Below the pieces are notes generated by a model. The model worked only from the letters and a program-made list of their open reading frames with translations, was not told where the DNA came from and ran no database searches. Shown here in pieces: positions 1-8,332 of a stretch of DNA of 58,754 nucleotides (positions are counted from its first letter, which is position 1; every line of letters starts with the position of its first letter). The translations under genes and the position numbers were made by a program. This DNA is from Paenibacillus phocaeensis (lineage in GTDB: Bacteria; Bacillota; Bacilli; Paenibacillales; Paenibacillaceae), in assembly GCF_900021165.1 (NCBI RefSeq), contig NZ_FCOQ01000006.1:40143-98896 (forward strand), read 5' to 3'.

Positions 1-111
1 CAAAGGGATCTGCACCGCATGATCCGGTTCCAGTTCGACCTGCAGCTCGTCCGCTTCATAGCGGACACTGGGCAGGGCGTCTTGGGATGCTCTCGTTTTT
101 GGCCTGGTCAT
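1..111 (-). CDS. Unidentified protein, N-terminal 37 residues only
   Basis: The reading frame starts at an ATG at position 111 (minus strand) behind a very strong ribosome binding site (GAGGAGGAGG) and runs off the left edge of the window. The visible start is hydrophilic, with no signal peptide or membrane segment, and reads MTRPKTRASQDALP followed by an acidic stretch. It lies about 120 bp downstream of the SNF2 helicase gene in the same direction, so the two could be co-transcribed. In some Firmicutes a SWIM zinc-finger protein accompanies this helicase, but nothing visible here proves that. Function is unassigned. Confidence 0.6.
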   Translation of the reverse strand, partial: MTRPKTRASQDALPSVRYEADELQVELEPDHAVQIPL

Positions 112-226
112 GCGAACCTCCTCCTCACCGCAAGCGGTATTTACTCAACAAAATGTACTCAAGCTGCCGGACGAACACGGCTCGCTTATCTTAACTGCTC
201 CCGGACTCCCTTGCTCGCTTCAGCCT

Positions 227-250
227 GGGGGCGTTCAGCCGAACGCCCCC
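227..250. repeat. Perfect hairpin overlapping the SNF2 stop codon
   Basis: A 10-bp perfect inverted repeat (GGGGGCGTTC / GAACGCCCCC, loop AGCC) spans the last codons and the TGA stop of the SNF2 gene. No T-run follows it on either strand, so it is not a standard intrinsic terminator. It may protect the mRNA 3' end or slow ribosomes at the stop. Confidence 0.5.
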
Positions 251-3200
251 TCCGGGAACAGCCCTTTTTCCTGCAGCTCGATCAGACTGCGCAGCTCCTC
301 ATCGCTCATTTCCGTCAGCCACTGCTCCCCGGAGCCAACCACTTGCTCGGACAGCGATCTTTTTCGCTCAATCAACTCATCGATCCGCTCCTCCAGCGTT
401 CCTTGGCAGATCAACTTGTGCACTTCGACGTTCTTCTGCTGTCCGATTCGGAACACCCGGTCGGTCGCCTGGTTCTCCACTGCCGGGTTCCACCACCGAT
501 CATAATGAACGACATGGTTGGCCCGGGTCAGATTGAGGCCGACACCGCCCGCTTTCAGCGATAACACAAAGATCGGCGAGCCCTCGCCGTCCTGAAACGC
601 CCGGACCATCCTATCGCGATCCGCCTTCGGCACCCCTCCGTGGAGGAAAAACGGACGAACCCCGTACCGCTCCGTCAATCGCTCCTGCAGCAGCTCGCCC
701 ATCCGCACGTATTGGGTGAAGATCAGCGTTGCTTCCCCACTGTCCATAATCAGGTCGAGCAGCTCGCCGAGCCGTTCCATCTTGCCCGAACGGCCGAAGG
801 CGCCCGGCTCCGGCGGCCGCGTCCCCTGCACCAGCTCGGGATGATCGCAGATTTGCTTCAGCCGGGTCAGCGAAGACAACACCAATCCCTTGCGGGCAAT
901 GCCGTTCTGGCTGCCGATCCGGCCAAGCAGCTCCGCGGTGACCGCTTGATACAGACGGGCCTGTTCAACCGTCAATGAACAGTAAGATTTCAGCTCGATT
1001 TTCTCCGGCAAATCCTTGCGGATATCCGGATCGCTCTTGAGACGGCGCAGCAGGAACGGCGCGACCAGCTTCCGCAGCTTCTGCAGCTCGGGTCCCTGCT
1101 GCTCCCCGGCGGCCCCGGTATAATGGGCTCGAAACGAAGCATGAGTCCCCAGGTATCCGGGATTGAGGAATTGAAAGATCGACCACAGCTCGCTCAGCCG
1201 GTTCTCCACCGGGGTACCCGTCATCGCGATCCGGTGCGGCGCGCTGAGCTTCATCACGCTTTGCGCCTGCTTGGTTCCGTAATTTTTGATATATTGGGCT
1301 TCGTCCAATACCACCGTTGTCCAGTCCGCCGATCGCAGTTCCTTGGCGTCGCGGCCCGCCAGTTGATAGGTTGTCAGAACGACGTCGCACGCCTGGTACT
1401 CCTCCAGAAACCGTTCTCCATGAGAACGATCGCTCCCATGGTGCACATATAGACGCAGGCTTGGAGCAAAGCGGGAGAATTCGCGCTGCCAGTTGCCGAG
1501 CAGGGAGGTCGGGCAGATGATCAGGCTTTTCCCTGCGTTTTCCCGGACGCCGTCCAGCAGCACAGAGATGACCTGTACGGTTTTTCCCAGTCCCATATCA
1601 TCGGCCAGCAGAGCGCCGAACCCCAGCTCGCGCATCGCGGACAGCCACTGGTACCCCCGTTCCTGGTAAGGCCGCAGCGTTCCGATCAGACTGGAAGGCA
1701 CGGGCCGCGCCTGCGGTTGACGAACCGCCCCGCCGCTCACCAGCAGGGACAGCATTCCCGTCGTTTCGATGCCGGTCACTTCTACGCCTTCCAACTGCAC
1801 CTCTTCCTCGCCGGAAGCCAGGTGCATCAATTCCCGAAAAGTCAGGGTGCCGTTCTCATGCCGCTTCATGAACTTCAGCACCTGACGGATCTCCTTCACA
1901 TCCACTTCAATCCATTCACCGCGAAAAAAAACCAGCGGCAGCTTCGCCGACGCCAACTCGGCCAGCTCTTCCCGGGTAAGCTCGCGGCCGCCAAGCAGCA
2001 CCTCTGCATCATAGGCGACCAACTGATCCACCCCCAGCTTCGGCATTCCGGCTGTCCCGCCGTCCGGCAATCCGTTCGCGAACCCCCGGGTTTTAATGCG
2101 GATGCTGGCGGAGCGCCGCCCCTCCCGGGTCCAGCGGCTGGGCATCTGCACGGTGACCCCATGCTTGCGCAACGCGGGCACGGACTTGCTTAAGAAGGCA
2201 AACACGTCCTCCGGCTCCAATAGCAGCTCCCGCGGGCGCGGGTTCTCCAACGCGGCGGCCACTTCCCGGGAGATGTCCGCCGCCTTGCTGAGCCGCAGCA
2301 AGAAGCTTTCCTGTACGTTCCGGTATAGAAGACCGCGGATTTCCATATCCGGCTCGGGGTAGCTCCAAATGAGTCCGGCCGGCAGCAGCATGCCGGTATC
2401 CTCCGCGCCCTCCGCCCAGAAGCTCAGTCGCCAGACCGGAGCCGCCGCTCCGCTGCCCCTATTCTCCTCGCTGCTCTCCTGAACCGGCTCCACACGCAAG
2501 CAGAGGCGCAAGCTTCCCGTTGTCAGGCTGCCCTCTTCGGGTTCTTCCGCCCTTGGACGGCCGCCTCCGGCAGCGGCGACATCCGCGCTCAACTGCTCCA
2601 ACTCCGCCGCAGCGCCCTGAATATCCGGAGGCTGCCCGCCCGTCAGAAGGCCGTTCCACCACAGCTCGGCGAGCGGCGACGACCCCCGATGGTAGTCCGC
2701 CCGAGCGGGGTTCAGCTTCCGCCCCAGATCCTGAACGGCCCCGCGCGTTTCGTGATCGATCATGGCGGTCAGAAAGGAATGCAGCACCGCCATTTGCCGG
2801 TCCTCCAGCTGCCCTTCGTCCTCGGAAGCGGTTCCCGCCCCCGTTTGCACTGCAGCCAGACCGATCGGCGGCATCGCCCCGGCCAGCCGCCGGAATCGCG
2901 CTGCATCCTCCGGCTCAGTCAGCAGCGGCCCCCAGGCCGCACGCATTTGCCCTTGCGTTCCGCGGCGCCGTCCGGCGGCAGCCACTGGACGTATGGAAGG
3001 CGCTATCCGGCCGCGCAGCAGCAGCTCCAGGGCAAACCTGGCCGCCTTGCTCCAATAGCTCATTTCCGCTCCCGGCTTGATCCCCTGCTCCTCCCATACC
3101 GATTCGTCCCAGTGCAGCAGCAAGCGCCACGCCTCGGGGACAGGCAAAGCCAATCCCTCCAGGGAACGGCCGATTAAACTGCGCCGCTCCCCGCCCTTAT

Positions 3201-3396
3201 AGGAACTCCGTACGGAAGAAACCGGATACCTCACCTCAGCCAACCGCAGCACGGCATGCTGAAACGGCCGAACTCCCGGCTCCAGCTCCTTGCGCCGAAG
3301 CACGGCGGTCCAGGCATCCACCTTCGACTCCGATACCTCCCCGGAGAAGCAAAACAATACATCGCCCAACCATATTCCATAAAGACGTTGATTCAT
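235..3396 (-). CDS. SNF2-family DNA/RNA helicase (DEAD/DEAH box ATPase)
   Basis: A protein of 1053 residues. The C-terminal half is a canonical SNF2 ATPase: DDMGLGKT Walker A near residue 600, DEAQ box near residue 700, MTGTPVENRL shortly after, then the helicase C-terminal domain with LSLKAGGVGLNL and DRVFRIGQ near the end. The N-terminal about 570 residues are the poorly conserved SNF2_N-associated region seen in bacterial YwqA-like proteins. Such proteins are dsDNA translocases; the cellular job of the bacterial ones is not established. I chose the ATG at 3396 (MNQRLYG) because GGGAGA precedes it at correct spacing; an in-frame ATG at 3447 has no ribosome binding site. A hairpin overlaps the stop codon. 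No neighbour suggests a restriction or phage-defence partner. Confidence 0.9.
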   Translation of the reverse strand: MNQRLYGIWLGDVLFCFSGEVSESKVDAWTAVLRRKELEPGVRPFQHAVLRLAEVRYPVSSVRSSYKGGERRSLIGRSLEGLALPVPEAWRLLLHWDESVWEEQGIKPGAEMSYWSKAARFALELLLRGRIAPSIRPVAAAGRRRGTQGQMRAAWGPLLTEPEDAARFRRLAGAMPPIGLAAVQTGAGTASEDEGQLEDRQMAVLHSFLTAMIDHETRGAVQDLGRKLNPARADYHRGSSPLAELWWNGLLTGGQPPDIQGAAAELEQLSADVAAAGGGRPRAEEPEEGSLTTGSLRLCLRVEPVQESSEENRGSGAAAPVWRLSFWAEGAEDTGMLLPAGLIWSYPEPDMEIRGLLYRNVQESFLLRLSKAADISREVAAALENPRPRELLLEPEDVFAFLSKSVPALRKHGVTVQMPSRWTREGRRSASIRIKTRGFANGLPDGGTAGMPKLGVDQLVAYDAEVLLGGRELTREELAELASAKLPLVFFRGEWIEVDVKEIRQVLKFMKRHENGTLTFRELMHLASGEEEVQLEGVEVTGIETTGMLSLLVSGGAVRQPQARPVPSSLIGTLRPYQERGYQWLSAMRELGFGALLADDMGLGKTVQVISVLLDGVRENAGKSLIICPTSLLGNWQREFSRFAPSLRLYVHHGSDRSHGERFLEEYQACDVVLTTYQLAGRDAKELRSADWTTVVLDEAQYIKNYGTKQAQSVMKLSAPHRIAMTGTPVENRLSELWSIFQFLNPGYLGTHASFRAHYTGAAGEQQGPELQKLRKLVAPFLLRRLKSDPDIRKDLPEKIELKSYCSLTVEQARLYQAVTAELLGRIGSQNGIARKGLVLSSLTRLKQICDHPELVQGTRPPEPGAFGRSGKMERLGELLDLIMDSGEATLIFTQYVRMGELLQERLTERYGVRPFFLHGGVPKADRDRMVRAFQDGEGSPIFVLSLKAGGVGLNLTRANHVVHYDRWWNPAVENQATDRVFRIGQQKNVEVHKLICQGTLEERIDELIERKRSLSEQVVGSGEQWLTEMSDEELRSLIELQEKGLFPEGAFG

Positions 3397-3580
3397 GGTG
3401 ATCTCCCGTCGGTTATCCTGATTCCTGCCCAAATTCATTACTAACATCTTATACGAAAACCGCCGCTTATAAAACCGCCTTGCTTCCCATCCGGCCCTCT
3501 TCCTTCTCCCATCCCCTTATCTTTTCAGGAAAAGTGGGGAATATTTCTAGTACCAAGAACTTCGAAGGAGGAGGTTTCCC

Positions 3581-4354
3581 ATGTTGCTGTTGCGCGGACG
3601 GGCCGGGTATTGGTGCAATCTTGCCTCGTTTGCTGCGTTGCTAGCGGCCAACCTGGCAACAGCGTCGCTTCCGTTCGGCAACCGCCCGTCCCGCGAGAGC
3701 TCGCACGGCCTTCACGCGCTCCTGACGCCGGCGGGTTATACCCTCTCGATTTGGCTGCTTATTTACGGTTTATTGGCCGGGTGGGTGCTTTATCCGCTGC
3801 TGCGGCCTGCTAGAGGACTGTTCTCCGCTCCGCCGATGCCGATCCGCTTTCTGCTCTCTTGCCTGCTCTCGATCGCCTGGGTGACGCTGGATGACCGGCA
3901 TCCCTTGCTTTCATTGGCGGCATTGCTTCTGCTGGTGAGCGCAGTTGCCTCCATGTACCGAACCACCCGGCACATCGTCCGGCCAACCGCCGCGGAAATC
4001 GGGTTGGTTCGCCTGCCGTTCAGCTTATATTTCGGGTGGGTCAGCGTAACTACGCTTGCCAGCATCGACACCTTCCTTGCCGATAGTCATCTTCTCGGCA
4101 GCCCGCTTGTCGACAGCCCCTGGCAGCCCGGACTCCCGCTGCTGCTCCTTGCGTTCGGGCTCCTCACCGCCTGTCGGGTCGGATTCCGATGGCGAGACGC
4201 CCTCGTTCCGCTCACGTTCGCTTGGGGGTATGGCGCCATTGCAGCCGAGCCTCAGCTGCACCGCGCCGTGGCCTTCGCCTCCGGCGCCGGAGCTCTGGCC
4301 CTGACCGTCTACGCGCTTTGGCTCTCCTTCCTGCGATCCTCCGAGCGGGACTAA
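3581..4354 (+). CDS. TspO/MBR-like integral membrane protein
   Basis: A 257-residue polytopic protein with about seven hydrophobic segments. The stretch TPAGYTLSIWLLIYGLLAG (about residues 49-67) resembles the TPxGYxFxIWxxIY signature of the tryptophan-rich sensory protein / TspO-MBR family. The Firmicute members are longer than classical TspO (about 160 residues) and their ligands are unknown. The start follows GGAGGAGG at good spacing. It is transcribed divergently from the SNF2 gene across about 180 bp and converges on ridA. A transport or sensing role is inferred from the family only. Confidence 0.6.
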   Translation: MLLLRGRAGYWCNLASFAALLAANLATASLPFGNRPSRESSHGLHALLTPAGYTLSIWLLIYGLLAGWVLYPLLRPARGLFSAPPMPIRFLLSCLLSIAWVTLDDRHPLLSLAALLLLVSAVASMYRTTRHIVRPTAAEIGLVRLPFSLYFGWVSVTTLASIDTFLADSHLLGSPLVDSPWQPGLPLLLLAFGLLTACRVGFRWRDALVPLTFAWGYGAIAAEPQLHRAVAFASGAGALALTVYALWLSFLRSSERD

Positions 4355-4394
4355 AAAAAGCCGCCGTAGGGCTTTCGCCTCCGGCAGCTTGCTC
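4355..4394 (-). terminator. Probable intrinsic terminator of ridA
   Basis: Read on the minus strand, arms AAGC-GCCG and CGGC-GCTT close a loop and are followed by TTTTTTT. It lies just past the ridA stop and also touches the end of the convergent membrane-protein gene. Confidence 0.5.
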
Positions 4395-4428
4395 GCCCGG
4401 CTCTTCGAGCCTGGCCAGGCCGTTCCTC

Positions 4429-4806
4429 TTATTTCACCGCGATCACTTCGATCTCAACCCGTCCATCCTTCGGCAGACGCGCCACTTCGACGGCACTGCG
4501 CGCCGGATAAGGTTCGGCAAAAAACGAACCGTAAACTTCGTTCACCTTGGCAAAATCATTCATGTCCTTAAGAAATACGGTTGTCTTGATCACCTTCTCC
4601 AACCCGCTCCCGGCTGCAGCCAGCACGGCCTGAACATTTCGCAAAGCCTGTGCGGCCTGGGCCTCGACCCCATCGGCCAGCTGTCCGGTTTCCGGCACCA
4701 GCCCCAGTTGCCCGGAAGTAAAGATCAGATCCCCGAGCTGAATCCCCTGCGAATACGGGCCGATCGCCCCCGGCGCAGCGGTTGTAGAAATCACTTGTTT
4801 CATCAT
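4429..4806 (-). CDS. ridA: RidA family reactive enamine/imine deaminase
   Basis: At 125 residues it has the standard length of the YjgF/YER057c/UK114 family. Visible signatures are GPYSQG near residue 17, FTSGQLG near residue 29, and the C-terminal ARSAVEVARLPKDGRVEIEV, whose arginine binds the carboxylate of the substrate in RidA proteins. The enzyme hydrolyses reactive 2-aminoacrylate-type imines released by PLP enzymes, protecting other PLP enzymes from damage. It acts as a cytosolic trimer. Two adjacent ATG codons (4806, 4803) are possible starts. The gene lies 65 bp downstream of the histidine kinase gene on the same strand and may be its last cistron. Confidence 0.92.
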   Translation of the reverse strand: MMKQVISTTAAPGAIGPYSQGIQLGDLIFTSGQLGLVPETGQLADGVEAQAAQALRNVQAVLAAAGSGLEKVIKTTVFLKDMNDFAKVNEVYGSFFAEPYPARSAVEVARLPKDGRVEIEVIAVK

Positions 4807-4871
4807 AACCTGTCATCCCATCCTTTCTACTCCTCATTTTAACGACAACCCGTCCGTCACGGCAACTTGAA

Positions 4872-6296
4872 CTACGAGCAGATTCCTTCATCACGTTCTC
4901 GAGCCGGCTTTAAGGGCAAATAGAAAGAAAACACGCTGCCCTGACCTTCCTTGCTGCTCATGCGGATGAATCCTCCCAACAGGCGGGCCAGGTTGCTGCT
5001 GATCGACAGCCCCAGACCGGTTCCGCCGTATCGCCGACTGATCGAACCGTCCGCTTGCTGAAACGCCTCAAATACGGCCAACTGCTTGTCCTCCGCAACG
5101 CCAATGCCCGTGTCCGACACAGTGAAGACCAGCCAATCTCCTTCCGGCGTGTCGTCCGCTGAGGCCCGGCAGATGTCCAGCTCAACATGCCCCTCATGTG
5201 TAAATTTAAATGCATTGGCTAACAGATTTCGCAGGATTTGTACGATCCGCTGCGGGTCGGAGATAATCGAATCGGGCAAGCCTCTCTCCAACCGGGTATA
5301 GAACTCAATCTTCTTCTGGGCGGCGATCCGCTCGAACTGGGTCTGCATCCAGACAGGAAGCTCGGCCAGCACCACTTCCTCGTTCATAATCTCCAGCCGA
5401 CCGGCCTCTACCTTGGACAAATCCAGGATATCGTTGATGATCTGCAACAGCTCCTGACCGGATTTATGGATAATGCGGCCGTACCCCGCGATCTCCTCCT
5501 CCGCTTCCTCCGATTCGCTGATCATTTCCGCGAAATTGATGATGCTGTTCAGCGGCGTCCGCAGCTCGTGCGACATCGTCGCCAGGAACTCCGATTTATA
5601 GCTGGATGCCTGCGCCAACTGCTTGGCCCGGTCCTCCAGCCCAATCTTCGCCTTGTGCAGCTCATCGGTCTGCTTGCGAAGCAGTTCGTTGGCGTACTTC
5701 AGCTCTAGATTTTGCCTTGCCCCAAGCTGGAAGTCGCGAAGGATCAGGGCAAATACCAGACTGAGCAATAAGCTCAGCGGCAAGGCAACCGGCATAATCT
5801 CCAATAAATAGTACCGCATCGGCACAACGCCAAAGAGAGCGATGTTGATGCAGTTCGCCACATTCACGACTAGAATCGTGACCAAACCTTTGACAGCAAA
5901 GCGATGACGGGTGCGCCGCATCCAGTAATTCAAGCCGGCACACACGAATCCGAGCAGCGTCAGGTTCAGCAAGCCAACCAAGGCGGCATCGCTGTAGCCG
6001 AACGTAAGTCGGGCCAGGCCAATGCCGACCCCGATCACAACCATCGTCAACGGGCTGGAATAGACAAAAGCCGCTATCATCAGCGGCACCAATCGAAGGT
6101 CGAATAGAACATCTTCTTTAAGCCGCAAGCCAAATCTCATACAGATCCAGCCTGCGAGGATCATCAGCAGGACGGACAGGACGTAGAGTACGTTCTGCGG
6201 TATTCTGCGCAACCCGTATTTATATAGGATATTGGCCGTATAGGCCACGGTAATCAACAAGCATAGATTTAGCACAAAGGCATTTCCGATCCCCAT
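4872..6296 (-). CDS. Membrane sensor histidine kinase with LytS-like 5TM sensor
   Basis: 474 residues. Residues 1-190 hold five to six hydrophobic helices resembling the 5TM-5TMR_LYT sensor of LytS-type kinases (DLRLVPLMIAAFVYSSPLT near residues 66-84). A coiled-coil linker (about 195-232) leads to HisKA with the H-box SHELRTPLN (His243), then HATPase_c with N-box near 358-365, DTGIG at 395-399 and GGTGLGL at 424-430. It should autophosphorylate on His243 and pass phosphate to an unlinked regulator; no receiver domain and no adjacent response regulator is present, so it is an orphan here. The start is set by GGAG seven bases upstream. The HD-GYP gene ends 41 bp upstream on the same strand, suggesting joint transcription and a link to cyclic-di-GMP signalling, which is inference. 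Confidence 0.85.
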   Translation of the reverse strand: MGIGNAFVLNLCLLITVAYTANILYKYGLRRIPQNVLYVLSVLLMILAGWICMRFGLRLKEDVLFDLRLVPLMIAAFVYSSPLTMVVIGVGIGLARLTFGYSDAALVGLLNLTLLGFVCAGLNYWMRRTRHRFAVKGLVTILVVNVANCINIALFGVVPMRYYLLEIMPVALPLSLLLSLVFALILRDFQLGARQNLELKYANELLRKQTDELHKAKIGLEDRAKQLAQASSYKSEFLATMSHELRTPLNSIINFAEMISESEEAEEEIAGYGRIIHKSGQELLQIINDILDLSKVEAGRLEIMNEEVVLAELPVWMQTQFERIAAQKKIEFYTRLERGLPDSIISDPQRIVQILRNLLANAFKFTHEGHVELDICRASADDTPEGDWLVFTVSDTGIGVAEDKQLAVFEAFQQADGSISRRYGGTGLGLSISSNLARLLGGFIRMSSKEGQGSVFSFYLPLKPARERDEGICS

Positions 6297-6337
6297 ATCC
6301 CCACTCCTGAATGCCGAATCGGCTGGCCTGTCACAGA

Positions 6338-7843
6338 TCAGCCGGATTCCTTGCTTTGGTTATCCCGCTGATAATACTGGACGAACAGCTCGGCAAAATA
6401 TGGATCCCACTGGGTTCCCCGGCCTTGTTCCAGAATCTCGATCGCCTGGGCTCTCTCCAAGCCTTTTCGGTAAGGACGATCCGAGGTCATGGCGTCGAAG
6501 GCATCCGCTACAGCGATAATACGCCCAAACAGCGGGATTTCCTCCCCGGCTAACCCGTCCGGGTAGCCCCCGCCATCGTAACGTTCATGATGCGACCGGA
6601 CCCCCGGTAAATAAGGGGCCATCGCGTCCGCAGGCTCCACCTGCTTTAAAATCGCCTCACCCAGCACCGGGTGCTGCTTCACCTGCTCCCACTCCTCATC
6701 GGTTAACCGGCCTTCCTTCAGCAGCACCGCATCCCGAATGCCAATTTTACCGATATCATGGAGCAACGCCGACTTGCGCAGCTCATCGATACGCTCCTCG
6801 GACAACCGGGCCAACTCGCCGATCTTGACCGCGTATTCCGCGACCCGAAGCGAATGGCCGGCTGTATAAGGATCGCGGGCGTCCAGCGCTGCCGCCAGCG
6901 TCGCGAAATAGCTGTCTACTAATTGGTTGTTTAGAGCGGCCTGGGTTTGCAGCCCCCTCAGCATATGATTAAATCCCGTAACCAGACGGGAAAACTCATC
7001 GGAAAATAAATCGCTGGCTCCTGTCCGAATGCGCCCGGACTTCACCTCCGCCATCCGCTCGTATAAGTGCTGGATAGGCATCATAATTTCGCGGGCCAGC
7101 AACCGGGAACCCATAAACGCAAACACAATGCTCACGGCCATAATATAGCCGGCCCACTGCCAATAGGCGTAGGCCCCATGGTCAAAGTCCTCAAGCCGAA
7201 ACTGCATCGACAGGCTATACAGCAGCAAAGGCGCCATGCTCATTAAGAAGAAACTCCATATTAACTTTCGAGATACAGGGACAATTACCCTTCCGTGAAG
7301 CGATAATTCCTTGCCGAACATCTTGCGGCTCCAGGCGATCAGCTCCTCGAGAACCGGCCGGATCGCATAGGAGGTTAAGTAATATTCGATCAAAGCATGC
7401 ATGCAGCTGACCAGCATCCCGCCCAAGGCAGCGAGCAATACGTAATAAGACGGGATCGACAGGCGTCCGGCATGAATCAAGCCCAGCGTGAGACCCGCAC
7501 CGGGAACCATCAGACCAAACAAATGCGGTCCGAGAATCCGTTTGACGGCCAGCGAAGGCAAACGATGCGTGCGTATGTATACATTTTGAAGCGTTTGGTA
7601 ACTGCCGACTTCCTCCATAAATACGCTGCGAATCGGCTTGATCTGCCGGGCGAATACAAACCATTCCAGCCCCAGCATACAGCAGAGCGACAGGAGCAGG
7701 ATCCCGATCAACCAGGCATACTCCGAGGAGGATATATGTAATGGCGCAGCGGCGATGAGACTTGCGAGGGCAACAACCGCAAACAAGGAACCGGCAGCGT
7801 AATTCAATAATAGGCGAGAAATAAACGTCCTGTACACCGTCAA
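6338..7843 (-). CDS. HD-GYP domain cyclic-di-GMP phosphodiesterase with HAMP domain
   Basis: 501 residues starting at a TTG behind AGAAGG. Several membrane segments lie at residues 14-60, 105-160 and 195-245, followed by a HAMP-like region (about 247-300) and an HD-GYP domain. All key signatures are present: GHSLRVAEY (330-338), HD at 362-363 within HDIGKIG, HHERYDGGGYP at 418-428 with the GYP triad at 426-428, and DAFDAMTSDRPYR near 448-459. These residues coordinate the metal centre and bind c-di-GMP in active HD-GYP enzymes, so catalysis is likely. The sensor part is not recognised. The orphan histidine kinase gene follows 41 bp downstream. Confidence 0.9.
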   Translation of the reverse strand: MTVYRTFISRLLLNYAAGSLFAVVALASLIAAAPLHISSSEYAWLIGILLLSLCCMLGLEWFVFARQIKPIRSVFMEEVGSYQTLQNVYIRTHRLPSLAVKRILGPHLFGLMVPGAGLTLGLIHAGRLSIPSYYVLLAALGGMLVSCMHALIEYYLTSYAIRPVLEELIAWSRKMFGKELSLHGRVIVPVSRKLIWSFFLMSMAPLLLYSLSMQFRLEDFDHGAYAYWQWAGYIMAVSIVFAFMGSRLLAREIMMPIQHLYERMAEVKSGRIRTGASDLFSDEFSRLVTGFNHMLRGLQTQAALNNQLVDSYFATLAAALDARDPYTAGHSLRVAEYAVKIGELARLSEERIDELRKSALLHDIGKIGIRDAVLLKEGRLTDEEWEQVKQHPVLGEAILKQVEPADAMAPYLPGVRSHHERYDGGGYPDGLAGEEIPLFGRIIAVADAFDAMTSDRPYRKGLERAQAIEILEQGRGTQWDPYFAELFVQYYQRDNQSKESG

Positions 7844-8079
7844 GGAGGATGCCTTCTTTCCGTCTCGCGATATTTTCGGGCATGCCCGCTCCTATCTATA
7901 TCGGTAAATAACATGACGATTTTCATAAGGCGTTTGGAACTTCCTGTTGATTGGCCCCTCTTTCGGAGGGTGAAGCAGCCGATAACCTCTGAAATCCGGG
8001 AGATGAAACCTGTGCGCGAGCAGGAAATTCGCCCCCCTCTCATCAGACCCATCTTAAAAAATAAATATTTCAAAAATTA

Positions 8080-8094
8080 AGCAATCGCTTTCAA
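8080..8094 (-). promoter_or_regulatory. cre-like (CcpA) box upstream of pplA
   Basis: On the minus strand this reads TTGAAAGCGATTGCT, matching the Bacillus cre consensus WTGNAARCGNWWWCA at all but two positions. It lies about 120 bp upstream of the inferred pplA transcription start, a distance where CcpA could activate or play a minor role. It is a consensus match only. Confidence 0.35.
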
Positions 8095-8157
8095 GTCGTC
8101 AAACCCTTGCGGGGAGCCGATTCTGACGTTTTGGGGAGTTGTTTTATGTCACACATT

Positions 8158-8175
8158 ATGTGATTAATTTCACAT
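8158..8175. promoter_or_regulatory. Perfect CRP/FNR-type palindrome in the pplA promoter
   Basis: ATGTGATTAATTTCACAT is a perfect dyad (ATGTGA / TCACAT) and contains TGTGA-N6-TCACA, the binding consensus of the CRP/FNR superfamily. A probable -10 element (TAAAAT, 8196-8201) would put the transcription start near 8208, with the dyad centred at about -41.5, the class II activator position of FNR-type regulators. A second overlapping dyad of the form TCACA-N5-TGTGA lies at 8149-8163. The regulator is not identified in this window. Confidence 0.5.
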
Positions 8176-8280
8176 TAACACCTATTTTTATATGCTAAAA
8201 TTCGATCGAACAAAGGTTTTGGGACTCCCGATCCCTTATAAAACCAGCATTTCCTAAGGTTTCTCCCACCTGATTTCCGT

Positions 8281-8306
8281 TATTAAAATGTCTTCACATT
8301 TTAATA
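8281..8306 (+). promoter_or_regulatory. Leader hairpin just upstream of pplA
   Basis: A perfect 11-bp inverted repeat (TATTAAAATGT / ACATTTTAATA, loop CTTC) ends 26 bases before the pplA start codon, ahead of the GGAGG at 8320-8324. It would form an AU-rich 5'-UTR stem or could be a protein-binding dyad. No T-run follows it, so it is not a terminator. Confidence 0.45.
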
Positions 8307-8332
8307 TATATTTCACACTGGAGGTCTCTATC

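Larger units (their letters stand above)
7844..8332. other. Divergent intergenic region upstream of pplA
   Basis: About 490 bp without a convincing gene, between the HD-GYP gene (minus) and pplA (plus). The only long minus-strand frame (7840-8073) has no ribosome binding site and no recognisable composition. The right half holds a cre-like box, a CRP/FNR-type palindrome, a probable promoter and a leader hairpin, each listed separately. Confidence 0.7.

Noticed and set aside
7840..8073. 77-residue minus-strand frame upstream of the HD-GYP gene
   Set aside because: No ribosome binding site and no family resemblance.
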